The position numbers and the translations under genes are program-made. 26,922 bases of DNA from JAFRXK01 sp045603305 (lineage in GTDB: Bacteria > Bacillota > Clostridia > Lachnospirales > Lachnospiraceae), in the NCBI GenBank assembly GCA_045603305.1, contig JAZULV010000101.1, positions 1 through 26,922 of the forward strand. Reading direction: 5' to 3'. Under the pieces are notes generated by a model that saw only the letters and a list, made by a program, of their open reading frames with translations, was not told where the DNA came from and ran no database searches. Shown one piece after another: positions 14,757 to 21,395 of this stretch. Each line of letters starts with the position of its first letter. Position 1 is the first letter of the stretch.

Positions 14757-15809
14757 TTACTTTGAAGCCTTTTCACATGCCTCAAAAAGACCATTGATAT
14801 ATGCGGCACCAAGTGCACGGTCAAAAAGACCATATCCCGGCTTGCCAGTTTCTCCCCAAATCATTCTACCGTGGTCAGGACGCACATAACCGTCATAGTT
14901 ATTGTCTACAAGCGCCTTAACAACCTCGTAAATATCTAATGAACCGCAAGATGATAAATGAGCCCTCTCCTCAAAAGAACCGTCTTCCATAATCTTAACA
15001 TTTCTGATGTGCATAAATGCGATACGATTCATTTCTGCGTATTTGCGAACCATAGCAGGAATGTCGTTACTCTTAGCACAGCCTAAGCTTCCTGTACATA
15101 AGCATAAGCAGTTAGCCGGACTATCCACAAGCTTAAGGAAGCGGTCTAAATTAGCTTCGCAGGTAATAATACGTGGAAGACCGAAGATTGGATATGGCGG
15201 ATCGTCCGGATGAATCGCCATGCGTACGCCGCACTCCTCGGCTACCGGAATAACCTTCTTTAAGAAACGCTCAAGGTTCTTCCAAAGTCCTTCTTCACCT
15301 AACTCACCGTAAGCTCCTATAAGCTCACGAACCTCGTCCTGAGTGTAGCTTGAATCCCAGCCAGGAAGATGAATATCGTCCTTTAACGGGTCAAGACCTC
15401 TCATCTGATCCCAGTACATTACAAGGCTTGTTGAACCATCCTTTGCCTTCTTGTCAAGCTGGGTTCTTGTCCAGTCAAATACAGGCATGAAGTTGTAAGT
15501 AACACACTTTACACCGTACTCTGCACAACGGCGGATATTCTCGCAGTAAACATCAAGCAGATGCTCTACATCGCCACGTCCAAGCTTAATATCCTCATGA
15601 ACCGGAATAGATTCTACTACGTCAAATATAAGTCCGTTTGCCTCGCACTGCTCTTTCATCTTAGCAAGGCTTTCTCTCGGCCACACTTCTCCAGGCTTAA
15701 CATCATAAACCGCTGAAACTATAGAGCTCATGCCCGGAATCTGAGAAATATACTCTAAAGAAATAGGGTCGCTGTCACCGTACCAACGAAATGAAAGCTT
15801 CATATTCAT
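14757..15809 (-). CDS. uxuA: mannonate dehydratase
   Basis: 350 residues. It dehydrates D-mannonate to 2-keto-3-deoxygluconate. The start KLSFRWYG(D)SDP and the conserved block HPDDPPYPIFGLPRIIT are family signatures; HIRN and the late RPDHGR(M)IWGE segment hold metal and substrate ligands in this TIM-barrel enzyme. The length fits Firmicutes UxuA, shorter than the 394 residues of E. coli. The start is the ATG at 15809, nine bases after GGAGG and one base after the uxaC stop codon. Upstream in-frame starts inside uxaC would add about 20 residues with no similarity to the family. Confidence 0.95.
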   Translation of the reverse strand: MNMKLSFRWYGDSDPISLEYISQIPGMSSIVSAVYDVKPGEVWPRESLAKMKEQCEANGLIFDVVESIPVHEDIKLGRGDVEHLLDVYCENIRRCAEYGVKCVTYNFMPVFDWTRTQLDKKAKDGSTSLVMYWDQMRGLDPLKDDIHLPGWDSSYTQDEVRELIGAYGELGEEGLWKNLERFLKKVIPVAEECGVRMAIHPDDPPYPIFGLPRIITCEANLDRFLKLVDSPANCLCLCTGSLGCAKSNDIPAMVRKYAEMNRIAFMHIRNVKIMEDGSFEERAHLSSCGSLDIYEVVKALVDNNYDGYVRPDHGRMIWGETGKPGYGLFDRALGAAYINGLFEACEKASK

Positions 15810-15810
15810 T

Positions 15811-17220
15811 TTACTGTTCCTCCAATCTGAAATATCGTTTTGCATTATTGCAGCAAATGTCCTGCACAATCAATCCAAGTGTCTTAAAATCTGCAGGATA
15901 CTCACCGTTCTCCACCCATGTTCCAATTAAATCACAGAGGATTCGACGGAAATATTCGTGGCGGGTGTAGCTTAAGAAGCTTCGCGAATCAGTCAGCATT
16001 CCTACAAAGTTGCCAAGTAAACTTAAATTAGCAAGACTTATCATATGCTCGCGCATACCCTGCTTATTATCATTAAACCACCATGCACTTCCGTGCTGCA
16101 GCTTTCCGGCTGTTTCACTGCTCTGGAAGGCACCGATAATTGTATCAAGAAATGTATTATCTGCACTGTCTAAGCTGTAAAGGATTGTTCTTGGCAGTCT
16201 GCCTGTAGCATTCAGAGAGTCTAAAAGGCTGGCAATTGCTGCTGAACCATTGTTAGGTCCGATGCAGTCGAAACCGGTATCAGGACCAAGCTTAGCAAAC
16301 ATTACTGAATTAGGATTACGCAGGCAGTTGTAATGAATCTGCATCACCCAGCCAAGCCTTACATACTCTCCGGCACAGAACTGCAAAAGTGCAGTCTTAA
16401 GCTTTTCGGCTTCTTCTAATGTAACAGTCTCACCAGCCAGTCCCTTCTTAACAATACTGTCAACTTCGCTTCTGTCCGCCTCGCGGTATACCGCATAGTC
16501 CAAACCGTGGTCACTTGCCCTGCAGCCGCAGGCATCAAAATGCTCCAGCCTTAGGCGAAGTGCTTCTTCCAAAGAATCAATCCCACATATATTAATACCG
16601 GATACAGCAGAAAGCATACTTATATAATCAACCCAGCCCGGCTTGTCAATATTCATCGCCTTGTCAGGTCTGAAGGATGGGGCTACGACAGTTTTAATTG
16701 TCTCATCCTCTGCCAGCTTCTTGTGCCACTCTAATGAGTCAACCGGGTCATCTGTAGTTCCTACAAAGCTTACATTGCTCATCTCGATAAGTCCACGCAC
16801 GCCCATGTCCGGTTCACTAAGCTTCTTAGCAGCAAGATTCCAGACTTCTTCGGCAGTATCACCATTAAGCACTCCGGTATATCCAAAGTATTTTGAAAGC
16901 TCAAGATGACACCAGTGATACATTGGGTTTCCAATGGCACGAGGCAAAGCCTCCGCAAACTTCTGAAATTTCTCACGATCTGTGGCATCTCCTGTAATGT
17001 ACTTCTCGTCTACTCCATTTGAACGCATAATGCGCCATTTGTAATGGTCGCCTCCGAGCCATACCTGAGCGATGTTTTCAAATCGCTTATTCTCGTATAT
17101 CTCTTTAGGACTCACATGACAATGGTAATCAATAATAGGGCAGTCGGCAGCGTACTCATGATAAAGGGTACGTGCAGTCTCTGTAGTAAGAAGAAAATCC
17201 TTGTCCATAAATGATTTCAA
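15811..17220 (-). CDS. uxaC: glucuronate (uronate) isomerase with TTG start
   Basis: 469 residues, normal for the family. It isomerises D-glucuronate to D-fructuronate and usually D-galacturonate to D-tagaturonate. It belongs to the amidohydrolase superfamily: DYHCHVSPKEI carries the metal-binding H33 and H35, and W(R)IMRSNGV, HWCHLEL and NDNKQGM are typical. The likely start is a TTG at 17220, nine bases after GGAG; the first ATG (17208) is 21 bases from that site, and the four extra residues fit the common MK.FM start of homologues. It is the first gene of the five-gene operon, reads from an extended -10 promoter, and is one base from uxuA. No uxaA/uxaB genes are here, so the galacturonate branch is not complete in this window. 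Confidence 0.95.
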   Translation of the reverse strand: MKSFMDKDFLLTTETARTLYHEYAADCPIIDYHCHVSPKEIYENKRFENIAQVWLGGDHYKWRIMRSNGVDEKYITGDATDREKFQKFAEALPRAIGNPMYHWCHLELSKYFGYTGVLNGDTAEEVWNLAAKKLSEPDMGVRGLIEMSNVSFVGTTDDPVDSLEWHKKLAEDETIKTVVAPSFRPDKAMNIDKPGWVDYISMLSAVSGINICGIDSLEEALRLRLEHFDACGCRASDHGLDYAVYREADRSEVDSIVKKGLAGETVTLEEAEKLKTALLQFCAGEYVRLGWVMQIHYNCLRNPNSVMFAKLGPDTGFDCIGPNNGSAAIASLLDSLNATGRLPRTILYSLDSADNTFLDTIIGAFQSSETAGKLQHGSAWWFNDNKQGMREHMISLANLSLLGNFVGMLTDSRSFLSYTRHEYFRRILCDLIGTWVENGEYPADFKTLGLIVQDICCNNAKRYFRLEEQ

Positions 17221-17259
17221 AGCTTTCCGCTCCTTTCCGATTTATTTTTCATTGAGATT

Positions 17260-17268
17260 AGTATATCA
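17260..17268 (-). promoter_or_regulatory. extended -10 promoter of the uxaC-uxuA-uxuB-kdgA-kdgK operon
   Basis: On the minus strand TGATATACT (17260-17268) gives a TGnTATACT extended -10. No good -35 lies 17 bases upstream (TTTTTA is the best), which fits a promoter needing an activator such as the divergent AraC-type protein. It is 40 bases before the TTG start. Confidence 0.55.
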
Positions 17269-17301
17269 CGCTATTTTTGCAATAAAAATTGTTTTACTTG
17301 C

Positions 17302-17330
17302 TTTACACATTGCAAAAGTTGCGGTATGAT
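17302..17330 (+). promoter_or_regulatory. promoter of the first AraC-type regulator gene
   Basis: TTTACA (17302-17307) and TATGAT (17325-17330) are 17 bases apart. The leader to the ATG at 17471 would be about 130 bases. It is divergent from, and within 40 bases of, the uxaC promoter; TTGCAA words occur at 17278-17283 and 17310-17315 between and around the two and may be part of a regulator site. Confidence 0.55.
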
Positions 17331-17470
17331 AATAAACAAAGATTTATACAAACCTATGCCGCATTTTTATACTAAATCCGGTGTACTAACAACACAATTA
17401 ATTCAGTAGACTATCGATTAAAACTTCCTTATTATATGTCTCACAACAAATTGCAGAATGGAGGACTTAC

Positions 17471-18349
17471 ATGCGCGAACGTTCCCAGAGATTTGACTCC
17501 CGTCAGAACATGCACCGACAACATTTTGAAGTATTTCACTACCGTGACCCTAAGCCTGACGGTGTAGAGGTACACCACCACGATTTTTATGAGGTTTATT
17601 TTCTTCTTGGCGGAGATGTGTCATACTGGGTGGAAGGACAGACATATCACCTTGAACCCGGCGATTTGCTGCTGATAAATCCAATGGTGCTTCACCGCCC
17701 GGTAGTAGCAGCTGACAGTACACTTTATGAGCGTATTGTATTATGGATAGATAAGAACTATCTGGAACATTTTGCAGAGGAAGGAGTGTGCCTCACCCAC
17801 TGCTTTGACAGCAACGTTAGCTTCATTAATCTGCTTCGTCCGTCCTCACCTATGCATAAGACTGAACTTATGGCCATGCTAGGTGAGCTTGTCCGTGAAA
17901 GCTACGGCAATGATTACGGAAGTAACTTATATGCAGAAGGTGTATTTCTTCAATTCATGGTAGAACTTAACCGTATGGCAATGCATTCTTCCCGAAAGCC
18001 TGAAAAACAAAATGATTCGTCTTCCTTAGTCTCACAGGTTCTGGCATATATCGGAGAACACTATAGCGAAGACCTCTCATTAGAAGACCTTGCACAGCGA
18101 TTTTTCGTAAGTAAATATCACCTGTCCCACGAATTCAGCAAAACTGTAGGTACCGGTGTCTACCGCTATATAATGCTAAAAAGGCTTACCATTGCCAAAC
18201 AATTTCTTTCTGAAGGCCTGCCTCCGGGCGAGGTCTGCTCCCGCTGCGGCTTTAAGGATTATACCAACTTCTTCCGTGCATTTAAAGCTGAATACGGTAT
18301 TAGTCCCCGTTCCTTTACTTCAACGGAAAATAACTTATCCCAGATATAG
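17471..18349 (+). CDS. AraC-family regulator with N-terminal cupin, divergent from the uronate operon
   Basis: 292 residues. Residues about 25-110 form a cupin-type sensory domain (HHHDFYEVYFLLGGDVSYWV, then LEPGDLLLINP.V.H). Residues about 188-285 are the two helix-turn-helix motifs of AraC proteins (LSLEDLAQRFFVSKYHLSHEF and the RCGFKDYTNFFRAFK segment, with a closing GISPRSF). It probably senses a sugar or uronate and activates the divergent uxaC operon; this is inferred from position. The ATG follows GGAGG by six bases. It is convergent with the second AraC-type gene, with 33 bases between them and no clear terminator. Confidence 0.88.
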   Translation: MRERSQRFDSRQNMHRQHFEVFHYRDPKPDGVEVHHHDFYEVYFLLGGDVSYWVEGQTYHLEPGDLLLINPMVLHRPVVAADSTLYERIVLWIDKNYLEHFAEEGVCLTHCFDSNVSFINLLRPSSPMHKTELMAMLGELVRESYGNDYGSNLYAEGVFLQFMVELNRMAMHSSRKPEKQNDSSSLVSQVLAYIGEHYSEDLSLEDLAQRFFVSKYHLSHEFSKTVGTGVYRYIMLKRLTIAKQFLSEGLPPGEVCSRCGFKDYTNFFRAFKAEYGISPRSFTSTENNLSQI

Positions 18350-18382
18350 CTATACTCAATATCATTATATTTATTATACAAA

Positions 18383-19606
18383 TTATCTGGACTCTCTGTA
18401 TTCTTTAGGTGTAACCCCTATATACTTTTTAAACACCTTAGTAAAATAATGAACATCTAATATTCCACAGTGCTGGGCGATGGTCTGAATCTGAAGACTT
18501 GTGGTCTCTAAAAGTCTTACGGCAAGGCGGACTCTTTTGCGACTCACGAAATCCGTCACCGTCTGCCCGGTTTCCTTTTTAAATAACGCTGATAAATATC
18601 CGGCACTGATATTCTGCATGGACGCTAACCTGCTAAGACTTAAATTCGCAGTCAAGTCCGAGTCTATATATAGGATAGCCTTTCTCACCGGTGGAGAATA
18701 ATCCTTCATAGAATGTTTCCTTACCAGGCGACAGTATGCTCTCGCCATTTCCAGCATCAACTCCTGAACTGAAATCAGCGAAGTAAGCATCTCAATTTTC
18801 TGAGCATAGGACGAAGATATACTGTCAAGATACACCGGATGTACACCACCATTTTCTGCTGATTTTCGAAGCAGTGTATTCATAATAATACAGTAGTTTT
18901 TCATATTTCTAATCGGATCGGAAGACCTTGATTCAAAGGACAGCTTTGAAAACCCTGAAAGCAGCATTTCAGCCTTATGGGTCTGCCCCTTGCTTACAGC
19001 ATCTAAAAGTTCATTTTCATGAGCATAACGATTCTCCATAATATGCATATTATGCATAATATTTTCCGGGTCATTTTCCACATTCTTTTCAGTAAGAAAA
19101 TTTATGGAAGCAGTCAGTTCATTATTAATATCTACCATAGTATAGTTACCGCTGCCGCCCCAGATATATTCGGCAAAGGTATCAAGTATTGCAAACATAT
19201 TACTGTCCTCAGGAAAATACGGAACACCGCTATAGTAGGTTTCCAGCTGTTTTGCCTGCTTAGGCTCCATTCCCGCATTCTCTGCCCACTCAAGAATCTG
19301 CTCATGGGTAATCTGCTCAGAAAGATATGGGCCTATACTTAGCACTGTTTCATTTCTTACTTCCGGCAGAATTAAAAACAGATAACAATATGAAAATTGA
19401 TCTACCAGCTTATATATAGTCTGCGGTTCCATAAAACTTATATAGTCATATATCGATTTGTTATAAGCCTCCTTACCTTCAAGAAACAACCTTAGTCCCA
19501 GGTCCATACGCTGGTCCATAGGCTCATAAGGGTCCAACAGAAGTGTCTGCAAATGACTCTTCTCAAACACGTCGCACATAAATCTTAACTGGGCATCATA
19601 AAACAT
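18383..19606 (-). CDS. AraC-family regulator with a long N-terminal domain, divergent from the transporter gene
   Basis: 407 residues. The last 100 residues hold the AraC DNA-binding domain (NLSLSRLASMQNISAGYLSA, then CGILDVHYFTKVFKKYIGVTPKEYR). The first 300 have no cupin signature; they are mostly helical and include a segment like those of sensor-type AraC regulators of unknown ligand (the RTYAHENELLDAVSKGQTH-like part at 200-220 is typical of such proteins). No membrane segment or receiver domain is seen. GAGGTGAGG precedes the ATG at 19606. It is divergent from the GPH transporter, so it likely controls the transporter and the GH2 gene. Confidence 0.85.
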   Translation of the reverse strand: MFYDAQLRFMCDVFEKSHLQTLLLDPYEPMDQRMDLGLRLFLEGKEAYNKSIYDYISFMEPQTIYKLVDQFSYCYLFLILPEVRNETVLSIGPYLSEQITHEQILEWAENAGMEPKQAKQLETYYSGVPYFPEDSNMFAILDTFAEYIWGGSGNYTMVDINNELTASINFLTEKNVENDPENIMHNMHIMENRYAHENELLDAVSKGQTHKAEMLLSGFSKLSFESRSSDPIRNMKNYCIIMNTLLRKSAENGGVHPVYLDSISSSYAQKIEMLTSLISVQELMLEMARAYCRLVRKHSMKDYSPPVRKAILYIDSDLTANLSLSRLASMQNISAGYLSALFKKETGQTVTDFVSRKRVRLAVRLLETTSLQIQTIAQHCGILDVHYFTKVFKKYIGVTPKEYRESR

Positions 19607-19765
19607 TCTTCCTCACCTCTACATTATTTTGGCAGTTTTTCTAAAAACAATTCATGGTATAATTATATTATAGTACATTTTTTCACATAACAAAAGCAAT
19701 AATATTAAAATAATACAAAATTACATCAAAATAATTCTAACGCTATATCCATAATTTCGCTAGAA

Positions 19766-19771
19766 TATACT
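19766..19771 (+). promoter_or_regulatory. -10 candidate of the transporter-glycosidase promoter
   Basis: TATACT at 19766-19771 is a good -10, but the sequence 17 bases upstream (CTATAT) is a poor -35, which fits an activator-dependent promoter. This is the best candidate in the 277 bases between the regulator and the transporter start. Confidence 0.4.
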
Positions 19772-19791
19772 TATCAAGATAACTTAATAGC

Positions 19792-19833
19792 AACCGGTTT
19801 CGGTCGCAGGTAAAACCTTTTACCATAACCTGC
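19792..19833. promoter_or_regulatory. cluster of palindromes upstream of the transporter gene
   Basis: AACCGGTT (19792-19799) is a perfect 8-bp palindrome. GCAGGT (19806-19811) pairs with ACCTGC (19828-19833), and inside it GGTAAAA and TTTTACC (19809-19824) are perfect inverted copies. All are between the -10 candidate and the ribosome binding site, so they could be operators or a leader hairpin. No LacI-type regulator, which would favour AACCGGTT-like sites, is in the window. Confidence 0.45.
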
Positions 19834-19883
19834 AGTAAATATGGTTGTTATCACACACAACAAAGAGAGAGGAGTATTTTACT

Positions 19884-21311
19884 ATGGGAACAAAGAATGT
19901 TCGTCCTTTTGGAATGAGGGATAAGATGGGTTACATGTTCGGAGATTTCGGTAACGACTTTACCTTTATTCTGTCAACAATGATTTTAACTAAGTTTTAC
20001 ACCGATGTAATGGGTGTATCTGCAGCAGTAGTTGGTACTATTATGATGCTGGCACGTTTCGTAGATGCATTCACAGACGTAACCATGGGTCGTATTTGTG
20101 ACCGTAGCAAAGTTACAGCAAACGGAAAATTCAAGCCATGGATTTTACGTATGTGCGTTCCGGTTGCAGTAGCATCATTTTTGATGTATCAGAGTGGTTT
20201 TGCAGGATTGCCTACAGGTGCTAAGATTGTTTATCTTGCTGTTACATATCTGTTATGGGGTTCATTCTGCTACACAGGTATCAACATTCCGTACGGCTCT
20301 ATGGCATCAGCGATTTCTGCTGACCCGGGTGACAGACAGTCCTTATCAACATTCCGTACAATGGGCGGTATGTTAGCAGGTATGGTTATTGGTATATTGC
20401 TTCCTATACTTGCATATGAGAAGATTACATTAGCAGACGGAACTATCAAGGAAACTCTGATTGGTTCAAGAGTTACAATCGCTGCCGGTATATTCTCAGT
20501 ATTAGCAATCGTATGTTATTTACTTTGCTATAAGTTAATCACTGAACGAGTTGTTGTTAAGGAAAGTGCCGATAAGAAGGGACCTTCAGTTGGTCAGATG
20601 TTAAAGAGTGCATTTACAAACCGTGCACTTATCTCTATCATTGCTGCATCAGTAGTTATGTTGCTTGCACAGCTTACAATGCAGAATATGGCTGCTTACA
20701 TTTATCCGGATTATTATAACAGTGCAGCTGCCCAGTCAGCATCAACAATGATGATGATGGTTGGTATGATTGTTGCCGCTGTTTTTGCAAAGCCTCTGGC
20801 TAAGAAGTTTGGTAAAGCAGAAGTTTCTGTAGTATCCAATATCTTTGCAGCAGCAGTTATGATTCTCCTTTGGGTAATCCGTCCTGAAAATGTTTGGGTA
20901 TACTGTGGTTTACAGATGCTCTGCTGGTTAGGTCTTGGCATATTCTCAATGGTATCATGGGCTCTTATTACAGACGTCATCGACTACTCAGAGCTTAAGA
21001 ACGGTGTTCGTGAAGATGGTTCCGTATACGCTATGTATTCATTTGCACGTAAGCTCGGTCAGGCTTTGGCTGCCGGATTATCAGGCTGGTTACTTACAGG
21101 TATCGGTTATGACTCAGAGGCCGCTGCTAATGGTTTAGCACAGACTTCAGATGTACTGTCAGGTATCTTTAATATCTCTACATTGCTTCCGGCTATCGGC
21201 TTCCTGTTACTTGCATTAGTTCTTTGGTTCTGGTATCCGCTCCACAAGAAGCAGGTTGACGCTAACGTTGCTGCTCTTAAAGAAAAGCACGAAACAGCAG
21301 ATGCTGAATAA
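19884..21311 (+). CDS. GPH-family glycoside/uronide:cation symporter
   Basis: 475 residues with about twelve membrane segments. It belongs to the glycoside-pentoside-hexuronide:cation symporter family (MelB/UidB-like): the start GMRDKMGYMFGDFGNDFTF, the R-F-(V)DAFTD motif at about 54-61 with the conserved Asp pair, GRICDRS, and a late SWALITDVIDYSE segment. It probably imports a beta-glucuronide or related uronide with Na+ or H+. The start chosen is the ATG at 19884 after GAGGAG; a TTG 39 bases upstream has no site of its own. It is followed by a hairpin and, 84 bases on, the GH2 gene. The family is sure, the substrate is inferred from neighbours. Confidence 0.92.
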   Translation: MGTKNVRPFGMRDKMGYMFGDFGNDFTFILSTMILTKFYTDVMGVSAAVVGTIMMLARFVDAFTDVTMGRICDRSKVTANGKFKPWILRMCVPVAVASFLMYQSGFAGLPTGAKIVYLAVTYLLWGSFCYTGINIPYGSMASAISADPGDRQSLSTFRTMGGMLAGMVIGILLPILAYEKITLADGTIKETLIGSRVTIAAGIFSVLAIVCYLLCYKLITERVVVKESADKKGPSVGQMLKSAFTNRALISIIAASVVMLLAQLTMQNMAAYIYPDYYNSAAAQSASTMMMMVGMIVAAVFAKPLAKKFGKAEVSVVSNIFAAAVMILLWVIRPENVWVYCGLQMLCWLGLGIFSMVSWALITDVIDYSELKNGVREDGSVYAMYSFARKLGQALAAGLSGWLLTGIGYDSEAAANGLAQTSDVLSGIFNISTLLPAIGFLLLALVLWFWYPLHKKQVDANVAALKEKHETADAE

Positions 21312-21333
21312 TAATTAACTTTATTAACTAACA

Positions 21334-21357
21334 CGCTCGACGGTTTTCCGTCGAGCG
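21334..21357 (+). terminator. hairpin between the transporter and the GH2 gene
   Basis: A perfect 10-bp GC-rich stem CGCTCGACGG/CCGTCGAGCG closes on a TTTT loop. Only ATTT follows, so it may be a partial terminator or an RNA stability element, letting some transcription run into the GH2 gene whose AGGAGG site is about 25 bases downstream. Confidence 0.65.
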
Positions 21358-21395
21358 ATTTAAACAAAATATATATCTTTAGGAGGTTATTCTCT

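Noticed and set aside
15810..15869. Start of mannonate dehydratase inside uxaC
   Set aside because: The family N-terminus begins at MNMKLSFRWYG (15809), with GGAGG in place; the upstream part is uxaC coding sequence in another frame.
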